Shown in pieces: positions 1 to 13,861 of a stretch of 64,000 nucleotides of DNA (positions are counted from its first letter, which is position 1; the number at the start of each line of letters is the position of its first letter). The position numbers and the translations under genes were made by a program. This DNA comes from Sipunculus nudus. Lineage: Eukaryota > Annelida > Sipuncula > Golfingiida > Sipunculidae. The DNA lies in NCBI GenBank assembly GCA_026874595.1, contig CM049316.1, forward strand, positions 3,114,339 through 3,178,338, in the 5' to 3' direction. The notes under the pieces are model-generated. The model did not search any database, was not told where the DNA came from, and saw nothing but the letters and a program-made list of their open reading frames with translations.

Positions 1-110
1 TTGAGGTACTAATTATTTAATTATATATTACCTGTAATTTGTTTTTATTAAAGTTAATATTTTTCTACACCAATAATGTGATAATAATGAACCTTTTGTT
101 TTCTTTAAAG

Positions 111-212
111 GTGTGTTTTAGGTGTAAGAAGAATAAATTTTCACTGTTTGGTCACTGGGCCACAAAGTGTAAATTCTGTGGGCGTAGTGTGTGTTCCAAA
201 TGTTTTACAAAA
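111..212 (+). CDS. SPIRE: SPIRE exon: FYVE-like zinc finger
   Basis: The acceptor is a pyrimidine-rich tract ending TTTAAAG at 110. The exon reads 34 codons in phase 0, starts VCFRCKK and ends CSKCFTK. The donor is GTAAGT at 213. Six cysteines in three C-x2-C pairs are visible. Confidence 0.88.
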
Positions 213-1886
213 GTAAGTATTGTAATATGTTTCTCCTGTTTTAAGACTTTATCTAATGTTTAAAATAATTATGTAGAATAGTATGACTGACATGTTGTGT
301 ATACATTGTTTTATCACCATTACTTATAAACCTGGTTAAAGGGTTACTATTTTTATAGACAGAACCATAAAAACTGAAGCCTAAAAACTTAATGAAATCC
401 CCAGAATGCTGTGTTTACGATACATAGGGTGATCTCTGTCGCCATTATCCAGACTCCCGTAAATCACTTCTGAGAGCTTTTTCGCACAGACAAATGCATC
501 AAAATTCATCAGTGCACCTTTATGTTCCATATATATATTGTTTCAAAGTAAAAAGAAGGCCTTGGCATACTTTGTTCCACGTATAGAAGGTATATGATGG
601 ATTGCAGATAATGCCTGTCAAACACTTGAGATATGAAAGAGTGGCTTTATGCTGTTATTAATACTAGACACTATAGAAGATGAGATACCAAGTCTTAAAT
701 GATGAATGTAGTACACTTCGAAATACATATATCAACTCAGCTGAGTGTATTTCAATGAGTCCTCCTTTCTGTGTATTTTAATGGTTTTCCATCTTGAACA
801 GCATTCATGAATAGAATAGGCAGAACTGGAAAATCCTATCTTAGAGTAATCAAATCACCCTTAGATAAAGCAATGCTTCATTTCAGCAAACAAGTTACAC
901 AACTTTATTTATCTTTGCCTGACCTGTTTCAGGGTCTGCCTGTCCTTAATCTTTATGTAGGCCTCACTACAGCTGTAGGACAAATGCATTTTAGACACAA
1001 AGGATGTAGTACTGCGTGCATATGCTGTTTTACACATTTGGATAACTGTTGTTTATGCTTGTTTACAGATGCGTATTCCCACAGAACACTTCGAGCATAT
1101 CCCAGTGTACACCTTGAGTCCTAGTCCATTAACCCCCGGCAGCAATAAGTTCGATTTTATTCTACCCCTGGAAAAGTTAGTAAAACTTATGAAATATATC
1201 ATTACATTTATGCAGTGGACTGTAATTATCCAGACGTCAATTATCTGAAAACTGAACCAGAATTATGACAGTTTATCTGAATATTGTTAGAAAACCAAGA
1301 TTGGCAATGGTAAGCTGCAACATGAGGTTAATGTTGTGCTTTACAGTATAAAATAAAACCTGCTTTGTGTTTAGCCTTGCATATTTCTACTTTTTTATGT
1401 CAGTCTGTTAAACTAAAACACTGTATGTATATGTTAGGTTTCATATATAACATTTTATTCTGAATCCGCATCTCATTAGTTTTATATTCTCCACACAGAA
1501 CAGGATCTGCTCCATCATCTCCGATTGACAAACCTCCGATATCAAGATTAGGTGTCCGCCCGAAACTGCGGCCGCAATCGACACTGTGTGCCCCGACGTT
1601 CAGACCACAGGAAAGCACATGTGACTCTGTTAATAATAATGCAGCGAAGAGGCGAGCACTGCTCCAGCGATCCAAAACTGTCACCAGACCACCGCCACCA
1701 AAATCTCTCCAAGGACCAATGATGAACGTTTGTAAAGATTGTAAAGCAATGATTGTAAACGTCATACGGGCCAGTCGATATTCACTGTCAGCGTCTGCTC
1801 CTAAACGAGACAGACCCATCATTGATTATCCTTCAAGGAAAGCATTGAGGAATTTTCACCTTGATCTCAAACCTGTTTACAAATGA
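111..1886 (+). CDS. SPIRE: SPIRE-family actin nucleator, C-terminal part (three exons, 5' end outside window)
   Basis: Coding exons 111-212, 1069-1175 and 1499-1886 join in frame (phase 0, then phase 2) and end at a TGA. Exon 1 gives the cysteine-rich modified FYVE finger of Spire proteins: CFRC, CKFC and CSKC pairs and an FSLFG motif. Exon 2 continues with MRIPTEHF..IPVYTLSPSP, the segment that follows the finger in Spire homologues. The last exon is a basic, proline- and serine-rich tail with RPPPPKS and a CKDCK motif, ending KPVYK. Known family role: Spire nucleates actin filaments through WH2 domains, cooperates with formins, and is targeted to vesicle membranes by the FYVE-like domain. 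The KIND, WH2 and Spir-box regions must lie left of the window. Assignment is by recognition of the finger and the TEHF..IPVYTLSP block. The exon junctions are inferred from splice signals. Confidence 0.88.
213..1068 (+). other. SPIRE intron
   Basis: AT-rich intron between the finger exon and the next exon. No repeat or further exon is recognised in it. Confidence 0.7.
1069..1175 (+). CDS. SPIRE: SPIRE exon: conserved block after the FYVE-like finger
   Basis: The acceptor TTTACAG ends at 1068. The first codons read MRIPTEHF and the exon continues to ..KFDFILPLE. The donor GTTAGT at 1176 leaves two bases that complete a lysine codon with the first base of the next exon. A GTAAAA four bases later would break the frame, so it is not chosen. 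Confidence 0.85.
1499..1886 (+). CDS. SPIRE: SPIRE last coding exon with stop
   Basis: The acceptor CCACACAG ends at 1498. The frame KTGSAPSSPIDKPP.. stays open to TGA at 1884-1886. The segment around residues RRALLQRSKTVTRPPPPKS is basic and proline-rich. An open frame on the opposite strand (1400-1822) is only its shadow. Confidence 0.85.
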
Positions 1887-2255
1887 CTAACATTCTCATC
1901 CCCATCATCACAAACTGCTGTTAGTCAAGTTGGCATGTAGTAGGTCGTTCATCATTACCCGATATTATCAATAACATCAATAATCAATATCAAACACAGA
2001 TCAATATAGGATTTTTCTGTTAAAGTGCTGGTTTTTTTTTAAATCAAGTTTAATAGCCATAATGAATTCCATGTTATAATTACCAATGTATCATTTTCAT
2101 TGACAGTTAAGTTTTTAAATAAATGAAATGTCCTATCAAATTGGATTGTGCTTTCAGGACCCTAAAGGTAAACAATGTACATCATAAGTTTGAAACCCTA
2201 ATGAGTCATGTGATTCTGGACCATAACAGTGTATACTTTCACCAAGAAAAAACAA
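1887..2255 (+). other. SPIRE 3' UTR with candidate poly(A) signal
   Basis: Non-coding sequence follows the SPIRE stop. AATAAA lies at 2118-2123, about 230 bases after the stop, and is the first convincing polyadenylation signal. The mRNA 3' end is therefore inferred near 2140. Confidence 0.55.
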
Positions 2256-3032
2256 TCCTGCTCTTGTAGCTGGACCTGCCCCTTAAGTTTAATCTGTCCT
2301 AGCTGGATCTGCCCTTGTAGCTGGATCAGCCATGTTGCTGGATCTGCCCTTGTAGCTGGATCTGCCCTTTAAGCTGGATCTGCCCTTGTAGCTCGATCTG
2401 CTCTTGTAGCTCGATCTGCCCTTGTAGCTGGACCTGCTCTTGTAACTGGATCTGCCCTTCTAGCTGGATCTGCCCTTTTACCTGGATCTGCCCTTGTAGC
2501 TTGATATAGCATTTTAGCTTGATATGCCCATGTAGCTGGACCTGCCCTTTAAGCTGGATCTGTCAAAGCTGGATCTGTCCATGCTGGATCTGCCCTTAGG
2601 CTGAATCTGCTCTTGTAGCTTGATCTGTCCTTCTAGCTGGATCTGCCCTTTTAGCTGGATCTGCCTTTGTAGCTAGATCTGCCATTTTAACTGGATATGC
2701 CCATGTAGCTGGACCTGCCTTTTTAGCTGGATCTGTCCTTGCTGGAAATGTCCCAGCTGGATCTGCCCTTGTAGCTGGATCTGCCCTTTTAGCTGGATAT
2801 GCCCATGTAGCTGGACCTGCCTTTTTAGCTGGATCTGTCCTGGCTGGTAATGTCCTAGCTGGATCTGCCCTTGTAGCTGGATCTGCCCTTTTAGCTGGAT
2901 CTGTTCTAGCTGGACCTGCCCTTTCAGCTGGATCTGTTCTAGCTGGATCTGCCCTTGTAGCTGGACCTGCCCTTTTAGCTGGACCTGACCTTGTAGCTGG
3001 ACCTGACCTTGTAGCTGGATCTGTCCTAGTGG
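2256..3032. repeat. 18-bp minisatellite (unit close to AGCTGGATCTGCCCTTGT)
   Basis: About 40 degenerate copies of an 18-bp unit are seen, mixed with 15-bp variants such as AGCTGGATCTGTCCT. Both unit lengths are multiples of three, so the minus strand stays open for 163 codons reading DPATRADPAR-like repeats. That frame has no splice or start context and is treated as a by-product of the array. Confidence 0.9.
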
Positions 3033-6014
3033 GATCTACATCAAACGTAATGAGATTTCCCCATGTCCATGTCCCAAGATACCACAATGTTTCCAGGAAA
3101 TCATTTCTTTTCTTTCAATAGTTTTTGTGTAATCTTGCAAACCGACAAACAAACAGACACAGGGGAAAACTTAACCTCCTTAGTGAAGGTAATAAACAAG
3201 TGAGAGCTGGAGAGAAACCTCTCCCAGTCAAAGATATAACTAACTTCAAACTATATTCAAGGAATACTGTTGTTTGGCATTTTGATCATCTATTATTTTT
3301 CTGGTTAACATTTTCACAAATATTAGGTATATAGACGTCATATTTTAAGAAATATTCCAGAGTTGAGCTTCATGGAATGTTTTAACTTGAGACCTGTTGG
3401 AAACTCTGTTTCCAAAACACATGCTCTAACAGATTACATGCTGAAATTAATATTAGACACAGTAATATTTCATGACAAAAATTCACGACTGATGTTGATA
3501 GTATGTGGCACAGTGTTATTTACAGGTGAGATCATAACAGATTAAGATATCATTGGTGATACTTGGCCACAGTACAGGTAATAAGAATTAAGACACCTGT
3601 ATTACCTGTATGACCTGATGAGTGTAACTTTATAATTGTGTAATTGCTTGCCATGAAAAAAATACTTTTAAGTTATATAAGTATTTGTTCAGAAACAACA
3701 AGGTTTACAATGAGTTCTGTTAATTAAACCTTTCTGTTATTCCCCAGCTACAACTACCTACATATATTAAATATCTGTATACCTGTACTGGTATCAAAAT
3801 TTTAATTATAGCTTTTGATAGTAACGTTTATATAGAAGTACATGACCAATGCATTAGTTGCACAAAGCACCTCCCATCTAAAGAGTGCATTTAGGGACTC
3901 AAAACTTATGTTTTAAAAAAATTAAACTAAAGATTTATTTTTTTCTGAGTTTACCATTTATCCTTTATAATGTAGTAATTTTTTTCTGTTATATCTTAAT
4001 AATCAAGTATTAAAGTGTTTATGTTTAAGCTCACATATTCAAAATGCATTTCTTAGTGTTCAGGCAAAATTCATTCTGCACAAGCAATTAGTGGCATCAG
4101 TGCCAGCTAGTAATGTTATACAAAGGGAGTATGTATGTGTATTTTATACTCTTTGCTCATCAAATGACTCCCAAGTTGTTGTTTTTTAACATTGAAAGTA
4201 TTAACACTGCCTTTATGTAACCATTGTTGAGTCAGAGGTTGATAAACTGTTCCATATAAAGGTCTGTTATAAGTTTTCATTTTCCATAAGTTATTAATTG
4301 GTTAGTTGTATTACCCTTACACATAAAATGTTTTTCTTGCAAAAATAAAAAAAAATCTTGTATTTTCTTGGAAATAGAGTGATGCAGAGAATGCTCTGTA
4401 TTGTGTAGACAGTCTAAATGTAATGTTTATTTTTGTTGACAACCCCCAGATAGGTGCATAGTCATTCCAAATATGAGGTTCCATACATCATAATAACATA
4501 TGCCCAGGGTACATACTACCATTGAGTTCTCGTTTTTCTGTCTGTTGAATAGAAGTATTATGTTTACCATCAGTTGGTCAACACATTTTTTACAAAAATG
4601 TGCCTGTCTGTGCTTATTTGTCCTTCAGCTGCAGGAAATATATGACAACGCTGTAGTTTATTTTGTGTTTATCAAGATGTGGAGAAGTTCCTGTCTATCT
4701 GCTTAGTGTCATGCATTAGAGTTGGGTGATTTGCCTCAAATAATTATTACAGTATGTCACTGGGTGCAGGTGATATTGGGTATATATCACAATATTTAAA
4801 TATTGGTCCAGATAATATTGATATGATCCTTTTATGCTTGTCTAGCAAGTATCAAACTTACTTTTACCCATTCCTGGAAATAGTATGAAACAAATCTTCT
4901 GACCATGATATGAAACTCACTTGTCATCTTATTGAATTCACTTGAGATACATGTGCATGCTGCAGTGCATGAGGTACTTGACTTCATCACAACTTTGCTT
5001 TGATGTGACATTGTTCATTAATATAATGTTAACAACAGATGTTAACACAACATAAGAACAACCCTACAACAAGGGTTAATTTCAATGACGCAAACATGAT
5101 GTACATAGTTGAGTTTTGAACCATATTAGTGTCTGATGTTCATGTTGGCAAGTGACCTCACGGGAGTTTTACGGCGGGTAATGTACAGGAGGTACCACCA
5201 CATGAGTGTATGCAATAAGATACAGTTGTTTTAGCTGTCAGGTCTTAGTGTTATGATGTTGGACATTGTTAACTGAAGCACTTTAATGACTTCGGGTTAT
5301 TGTTAGTTGGCAGATGGCACAAAATGCTTGGTTCTTTCACTGCGGATAATTTAAAGCAAAGTCATCAGTCTTGGGGCATACAGAGATGTAGATTTGATGT
5401 AATGCAAGGATAGCAAAACTTGTTTTTAAAAGACCTGGGGAGTTAAGTGCTTCAGGCAAAGATAAAATTGTAATTTTCTGTCATGTTCAGTGTCAGTTCT
5501 GTGTATAATCATGCAAGTGTAGTTTTTTGTTTTAGGGTGTATAATTAGTCAAAGATGAGACATGTATGTTATTATCTTTATCTTATGGTTTGATATAAAG
5601 TACAGGAGATCTATATATTATGTTGGATTATTTTTATAGATGGTTGTTTATGTCATGAATTCACTTTGATCTGTAACTGACATCTCAAGACCAATATATA
5701 ATGAATAGATAAAACTGGTATTATGTAAGTTAGCATTATATGTTTATTTAGTTTTGTAACATAATATTGATTTTATTGCCTGCAAGTGCCATGAGGATCT
5801 CATAAAAGCCAACTGTCACTTTTTCTCGTGATCCTTTACAAATTTTCCTTTTCACGGGTCAACACATCTGAAAATTAGAATATTGGTTTTATTGCACAAT
5901 AAGCGACTCAAATATAGGAGGATTTTATCTGTGTTAAACCAAACACTGTTCACAGGATTTATATGAATGTAAAACAGTTTCACACAGTGGTTTGTACATT
6001 CATGTCTGTGTCAA

Positions 6015-6045
<31 letters not shown>

Positions 6046-6778
6046 ATGAGAAATAGAGCATGTGTGTTATAGATATAGGACAGTAGGATCTCGTGTGCAC
6101 AAATGTAAATTTGATGACCTCACATGTGAATAGTTCACATTATATCACATCAGTTTATAAGACACATTTACTGATTTAGCCTGATAACAGGATACACATA
6201 ATCACAGAAACAAGACTGTGTTCATACATTCACACAGATGTTACCCAAAGCCATGATGTTATTGTTACAGAAATATCAGATATTGCCATATATGATCTCA
6301 CAAACCAAATGATATTAGAAGCCACCCACCTAAAGCTTTAAAGGTTTATTATAATTATTATTATTATGATTATTTTTTAATATGTATGAAACATCTAGTA
6401 TTTTACAATTGCTTTGGTTTGTATATACAAATGTTTATTGTTTCTAATTAATAGGATCTGTATTTGCTTTATCCTGAATGTATTTAATTGATTTACATCC
6501 GCTTTATACTAATTATAGCATGGTCAGTCTCAAGTAGAACTGCTCCCTGTAATATGTTACTCATAACCTAGGTAATGTCTGATCTTGTTATTGGGACCAG
6601 ATATTCTGTCGGTCACCTTGGAGAGATCATCTCTTCACGGTGCTTTGTACACCTCTGTTACACTGACCAAATCATGGTTGATTAGAATAAAAAGTCTGTT
6701 CCACTGACAAGGGGCCCATCAGTTTGGGGTAAAAATGCATATGGCCAAAGATGATTATTTAATGAAGTTATACCCTGG
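3033..6778. other. Intergenic, no gene seen
   Basis: AT-rich sequence with only short chance open frames. The one recognisable feature is a GA microsatellite near 6014-6050. No conserved protein motif was found on either strand. Confidence 0.6.
6014..6050. repeat. (GA)n microsatellite, interrupted
   Basis: Runs of GAGAGA broken by AATGAAA-type interruptions. Confidence 0.85.
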
Positions 6779-8104
6779 TCACAGCTTATCTCACTCTGTA
6801 TGTTAATCACCATGCCACACACAGCTTATCTCACTCTGTATGTTAATCACCATGCCACACACAGCTTCTCTCACTCTGTATGTTAATCACCGTGCCACAC
6901 ACAGCTTCTCTCACTCTGTATGTTAATCACCATGCCACGCACAGCTTCTATCACTCTGTATGTTAATCACCATGTCACACACAGCTTCTCTCACTCTGTA
7001 TGTTAATCACCATGCCACACACAGCTTCTCTCACTCTGTATGTTAATCACCGTGCCATGCACAGTTTCTCTCACTGTATGTTAATCACTGTGCCATCCAG
7101 TTTCTCACACTCTCTTTGTGAATCACTGTAACATGCAAAGCTTCTCTCACTCTGGATGTTAATTGCCATGCTGTCCAGTTTCTCTCACTCTGTATGTTAA
7201 TCACCGAGTCATCCAGTTTCTCTCACTGTATGTTAATCACTGTGCCATCCAGTTTCTCTCACTCTGTATATGAATCACTGTAACATGCAAAGCTTCTCTC
7301 ACTCTGACTCTGTATGTTAATTGCCATGCTGTCCAGTTTCTCTCACTCTGTATGTTAATCACTGTGCCATCCAGTTTCTCTCACTTTGTATGTTAATCAC
7401 TCTGCCTTCCAGTTTCTCTCATTCTGTATGTTAATCACCGTGCCATGCACAGCTTCTGTCACTATGTATGTTAATCATCGAGCCATGCAGTGTCTCTGAC
7501 TCTGTATGTTAATCACTGTGCCATCCAGTTTCTCTCACTCTGTATGTTAATCACTGTGCCATACAGTTTCTCTCACTCTGTATGTTATTCACTGTGCCAT
7601 CCAGTTTCCTTCAATCTGTATGTTAATCACCGTACCATGCACAGCTTCTCTCACTCTGTATGTTAATCACCATGCCATGCACAGTTTCTCTCCCCTTGTA
7701 TGTAAATCACCATGCCATGCACAGCTTCTCTCACTCTGTATGTTAATCACTTTGCCATGCACAGTTTCTCTCACTCTGTATGTTAATCACCATGCCATGC
7801 ACAGTTTCTCTCCCTCTGTATGTAAATCACCATGCCATGCACAGTTTCTCTCCCTCTGTATGTTAATCATTGTGCCATCCAGTTTCTTGCACTCTGTATG
7901 TTAATTACCATGCTGTCCAGTTTCTCTCACTCTGTATGTAACTCACTGTGACATGCACAGTTTCTCTCACTCTGTATGTTAATTACTGTGTCATGCACAG
8001 ATTCTCATACTCTGTATGTTAATTATTGTACCATCCACAGTTTCTCTCACTCTGTATGTCAATCACTTTGCCATGCACAGCCTCTGTCACTCTGTGTTAA
8101 TCAC
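6779..8104. repeat. 40-bp tandem array containing TCTCACTCTGTATGTTAATC
   Basis: About 34 copies. The first seven (6779-7060) are almost exact 40-mers with the order ACAGCTTCTC, TCACTCTGTA, TGTTAATCAC, CATGCCACAC. Later copies are about 36-40 bp with the variants CCATCCAGTT and CCATGCACAG. Uniform copies at one end and diverged ones in the middle suggest recent amplification at the left end. The repetitive 94-codon open frame inside (7620-7904) is not a gene. Confidence 0.92.
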
Positions 8105-9904
8105 TGTGCACATAATGTTTCTTGATGCTTCACTGTCACTGCCATATTACCTACCGTGAAAATTAAATTGTGGTGTTTTACTCTATAGATATACTGGTAT
8201 TCACTTCGGCTGATGTGTGGTGTCTCGTCAAGTGAATGGCCCATTTGAAAGATGCACACAAATAATATTTTACCCAGCAGACCTATTAGTGTGTTGTTAC
8301 ATGATAAGATACTGGTACTGCACATGAGCAAATGTCATTGTCTGGTCGATACATGAGTTTAAAGTGTCTGTCCAAGTTACTGTATACTGTGCCTAGAATA
8401 TTAGATTCATGTCTGCAAGGGGTCCCCTGTTTCAGCCCTAAAGCTCACACTTATGCTTTAAATGACACACAAGGTCAACATGCTATAATTAAAAATGCTA
8501 TTTCCTTTGATCATTTACATGATACAGAAATCCTGTAAGGGCCTGTCACACTTAAGCACACTTGTATTTTAACACCTTGATCACATTTCTCAGTGGTTGA
8601 TCATGTGACTGTAATAGCTTAGTCACATGATTAGATCACATGACCCTTTGTTCGATGAGTGCAAATCATATAAAACGTGATCATGTAGTCTTTAATTTAC
8701 AGAAGTCCATGAAACATGATCACATGCCTAGTTCCTGCAGTATTTATATGGAAATACACCATGTAAACTTATAGCATGAGTGTGCTTTGATCAAATTAAA
8801 CACAGGTATCAAATTTTTAGTTTTGAAATAAATGCTCCTCAAAGGATCTAGCAGCCCACAAGTAAAAAAAAAATAACGAGATGTGAAATCTGTGATAGCT
8901 GGAGAATACCATCAAAATAAAGGTTATTGTGTTGAATATAATTTTGTATGTCTTGTGAATGGATGAAATCAAACTCACATGCAAACACATATACCTATAG
9001 TTATATGAGAGTGCTTACTGTGTCCTGACATACGACTGGTTGTATGTCCACTGAGTGACTGTTTGTTGGTTTTATTGTTTTGCCATACGGCGAGGTTTAC
9101 TTCACCTGAGAACAGGTGTATGTCCTGATGGTGAAGAGGTTATAAATGTGTACAGGACATGTGTTAGGAATTGTTGAATAATAAAGTCATCATTTGTAAT
9201 TTTTTCTTTTTCTACTCATTAACTGTGTGTGTGTATGATTTAGTGTCTCACACTATATCTGCTTTCCAAAAAAGGGGGTGATTAAAATAAACCTCAGATA
9301 CATTTACTTCCAAACTGGCATGACACAAAGAGACCAATTGCAACACATAACCATTGAATTTTTGTTTATATTACACTCGCTGACTGGAATCCCTGGTGTC
9401 ATAAAAAATGTCATTAATTATGCTCAATGACAATAGTATAACCAGCTTGAAGAGTCCCCCTTGGTTCCTTATATGAAGTATTACATTTCTTTAAAGTAGT
9501 ACTTCCAGATGACACCCACTACACCAGTAAAAAGGGGAGGTCAAAATTCAACCTTTCCTTCCCAAAAGTGACATTTCTTGCTGAAGACACATAGCTGAAA
9601 CACATGCACAACCAATGAATATTTTTCTAGACTTGCACAGACTCATCAGTTGCAGGTTGGCCAAAATTAACCAAATATTCAGGGAGATTTCAATTTATGA
9701 TAGAATCCCTCTCACATATGGTGTTTGATTTTTAGAAACTAAATTAATCTACATACTTAACAAATAGTTTGGATTATTCTAAGTGATATTATGCCTGTCA
9801 GCAGCAAAGCATTGTAAAAATGTTTTCATCATCTGGAATTTACTGCCACATTTTTAGACCTTGTCGGCTAGTTCTGAACCCCGAGGTGATCTTCCTACTC
9901 TTAT
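8105..9904. other. Intergenic, no gene seen
   Basis: No coding motif is recognised. Around 8560-8730 the motif GATCACATG/CATGTGATC recurs several times in both orientations, but without clear element boundaries. Confidence 0.55.
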
Positions 9905-10034
9905 ACTTAGAGGGGGCTGGTACTGATGCTACTTAGAGGGGGCTGGTACTGATGCTACTTAGAGGGGGCTGGTACTGATGCTAATTAGAGGGGGCTGGTA
10001 CCGATGCTACTTAGAGGGGGCTGGTACTGATGCT
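9905..10034. repeat. 26-bp tandem repeat, five copies
   Basis: Five direct copies of a 26-bp unit, ACTTAGAGGGGGCTGG followed by TACTGATGCT. Only two or three substitutions occur over the array, so it is probably young and length-variable. Confidence 0.93.
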
Positions 10035-13000
10035 TCTTATTTACATTCCTCTTTCGTTTGCAAATGTACACTGAACATACAAATAGAGACATATCTGAGC
10101 ATGTAAACACTCCAAAACAACATTTATTTCATGACTTTATACAAATTTACCATCAACATCTAAGTTACAAACCGCGTGTTACATTAGTAACGGAATATGG
10201 GGCTTGAGAACTATTGCATATCACCAGGCCATTGTCCCATATTTTCCAATGTGATGTTAATTTATCATTATTTCTTGTACTGAGATTATTTATTGAGATT
10301 AATTCCAGTTATTTTAGACCTATAGGGAGTAGACTGACCTAGTCAGTAAAATTTTAGTGTCACAAAGTGGCAAACACCTGGTACAGTTAGTGCCATCTGG
10401 CAACAAATTATTTAATTACATGTAACTCATAGTTTAATCATGCCTGTACAAAGTTAGCCAGCACAAAAGTTCTGGTCCTCATTACATCCCTTGAGGTGGA
10501 ATTATGTTTTATTTTAATATTTCAGTGGCATGTATAATCTTAGCAGATCTAAGTGGGAGGGATGACTCATAATTAGTATTATAATCCCATTATTACTCTA
10601 GCAAACATTTTTTGAGTACCGGTAAGCTTCTAATATACACCCAATAAGGTACTCAGTGTAATAATTATATTAACACTGTCATTATGACATAACATGTAAC
10701 ACTTACAGAGACATAAACATGTACAGTACCCCTGACAAAACATGTTCCTCACTCAAACAGTGATCAGCAGATTAAACAATGTACTCAGTAAACATTAGCA
10801 ACTCAAACGTATCTCAGCAGAGAGCATATCTCTGCCAAGAAGAAAAAAAATCTGCAGGAAATCTGCTCAAAAGCTTTGTTGTTATCTTAAAAATAAAACA
10901 AGCCCAGATGAAAGCATATCCTTCTTAGCAGAGGTTGTGATTAGAGGTTGCTTTGTAGATATCAATGAGTATTGAAATTATCATAAACTGATTGTAGCAA
11001 ATGCCTCTCATTTTACCCTTAATTTTACTCAAACATCAAACCTCTATTACTATGGATCGATACGTGACATGACTCGCATCTAAGTGCAGACAATCAACGG
11101 AAAGCTGCCCAACAGGTATATTTTAGGGGATTGTGACAGGTGCTCATCATGATAATTGACAAGTCTAACATTACATGTAAAGAATGAACTGTCCACAAAA
11201 CCCAGACCCCAGGGCTGGTATGATTTACTGATATACATGATACATGAATTGACATTAGAGGACTGATACAAACAATGATGTCTCTTATATGAATCAATAT
11301 GATTCTCCATGGCTCTGACAAGAATTGTCTCTGACACTTTAAGAACTGCATGTTACAGCAAACTCATCAAATCTGGCCATTATTCTGCATGATTTTACAT
11401 GGCTGTTGTGATATGATACCAACATCAAGACAAAGCTGTTCTTTTTTTTTAATCCTCGATGGATGGTTAATTTGCCACCAGACATGGTCATCTATAAAAA
11501 AACCTTTACAAACTAGCTTTTAGTGCAAAAATATGAATGATTTCTGATAATCTGTGACCAATTATCAATATTATCATTTCATTGATGCAACCATGCATTA
11601 TAATTTCAGGAAACAAGTTAAATGGATGTTTTAATTGTCTTGCAGTCGGTTCACCAGCAAAAGTGGAGTGACTTTTGGTAACTATTGATGCTGCCTTTTA
11701 GTGGCACTAGTTGCCATCAAACAGCAAATGAAACTGTACTTCAGGTGTACAATAAATTTGTTTCCTTTTATTTTACAGAGTTTTGCAAACAACTTGCCAA
11801 AGGATGCCAGTTTTTGGTTTCAAATTTGATATTAAACAGGTGTTTCACAGCTTAACTTCAACAGGCACCCAAAATTTGTACCAACTGTGCTCACCAAACC
11901 AGTGATCAGGGTTGGAATCCTATTAAAGAAATATCTGATGATTTTCTGCTTATTAATCTGACCTCAACCTTGTAAGGACACATACTACTTTCACATGTGA
12001 GCTTTCAAAATATTCTGGGCAATGCAAACATATCAATTACTTCCAGGTATTGTGTGATTATACCAGCGTGGCTGGCGCCTGTCTTTGTACAATAGGTACA
12101 TAAGTGTACCATGAGAGATCTCAGGCACTTATCAGAAAATTAACCCCTAAGAACAGATCACCAAGGCTGGTTAAAATAAAACTGGTAGACCCATCCATCA
12201 GAAAATCCAAAAATGACAGGTGTCAGTCTCACACCCAAACAACAACACCATCTGCAGGGAGAGTGTAATGATGACACCCAAACAACAAGACTGTATGCAA
12301 GGAGAGTGCAATGCAGAATGCCTGTTAAGAGATTTCAAATGTACCAGTACGACAACAGGCATACTTTCTGTTTCATTCAGGGAGACCATGTTGAACTGGC
12401 AAAGATTACTACACATAGTGGTCCATTTTGCCAGATACACATTCTGCATGCAATATCCATGCATATGGATTGTGAATCTCACTTTCCTTATTTAATCATA
12501 ATTGATTTATTATGCACATTCTGCATGCCAGATCATTCATGCATGTTGAATCGTAGCTTTACCCCTGAAATAATAAATATCATCACTGAAAGATGATTAA
12601 GCTATCACAAGTGACAATACATAGATTGTTATTCTCACCAGCATACAATGATATGTTAATCATACTACAAAACAACCAAAACGATGTAGTACACTCTACA
12701 TCACACAGCTGCTGAGACATTAAATATACTAAAAATAAAACTAAAAATCATACCCTGATTCTGCAGGAAATATTCTGCCAGTTACAAAATCTAAAAGAAA
12801 AAAAAAGGTCAGGCATCTGCAAAGCACCTATTTGTGACATATCATTACATTAATTCAGTATCACTCTAATCATATGTTAACCTTGTCCTTTTGTAATAAC
12901 AGTGCCACCACTGACCCATGAACACCTTTAAAAGGAAGCATCTATTTGTAGCTGTCATTCTTGGGTCAGGAAAACACATTTTCACTTACATGTAGTTGGA

Positions 13001-13861
13001 GAACTTTGACTTTGCTAAAAAAAATCTCAGATTTACTTCTCTGAGACAAGTTAATGAGCATCCACTTGAAGGTGATGATATGATGTAATATGATATGAAT
13101 CACATGATATATAGTATTGATCACATGATATATAACAATGACATGCTTGTAAAACATACACATAAGCTGAAACCAGTTTTGATAAAGCACAGCGTGGGAT
13201 AAATCTCTTGATCAAATGTCTAAATTAGCAAAGCAAAAGTATTGTTAATGTACAACCTGAGGAGTGGTCTCAATAAGTATAACACAGTCTCCTGAAAAGA
13301 ATTGTAGATGTGGATGATAGCACAAATACAAACTTAATGTCAAGCTGTTCATCCAATGTTTCCACAGTTTGTCACACACTCACACACAGTGTTAACATAT
13401 GATTGTTACTTGTACCATCACAATACCTTTTACAGACTGGCCAAGCCAGTAAGCTATGCCTTTGCAGTATCTACTTACACCTAAAGACCATATAAGTCCT
13501 GCCATCTGGTAGCAAACTGTATGACTAATTCACACTTGTTGTCAAAATATATGAATGATAGAGTGAATCTGGGATGGGTAGTCAGTGCCACCTGTCACCT
13601 AACTGAAGTGAGGTCGTTTTTCAGTGATATTACCAGACCTTGGGGTCTCTCCCATATTTTCACTGTCAAACTTCTGTGGGGTTATTCAGGGATACCATAT
13701 TCAATAGACTACCAGTTATGTATGTTGCCATTACCATAGCAATGAGATTCACCCTTGACCTAAACAGTTTTCTGCAAATGTCAGGGATTGTTCAGATCTA
13801 GAATTTCTTGTCATAGGGGTAATGCTGACTGCTGCCTAACAAATCACACGTCATGATTTTT
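10035..13861. other. Intergenic, no gene seen
   Basis: Short overlapping open frames exist on both strands near 11080-11350 and 12198-12596. None shows splice context, recognisable motifs or coding-like composition, so none is called. Confidence 0.55.

Noticed and set aside
807-1124. 105-codon plus-strand frame overlapping a SPIRE exon
   Set aside because: It is in another frame than the exon at 1069-1175 and has no family motif.
1400-1822. 140-codon minus-strand open frame
   Set aside because: It lies antisense to the last SPIRE exon, whose own frame is supported by splice phase and family similarity.
2596-3087. 163-codon minus-strand frame of Asp-Pro-Ala repeats
   Set aside because: It is a by-product of an 18/15-bp minisatellite without stops in that frame.
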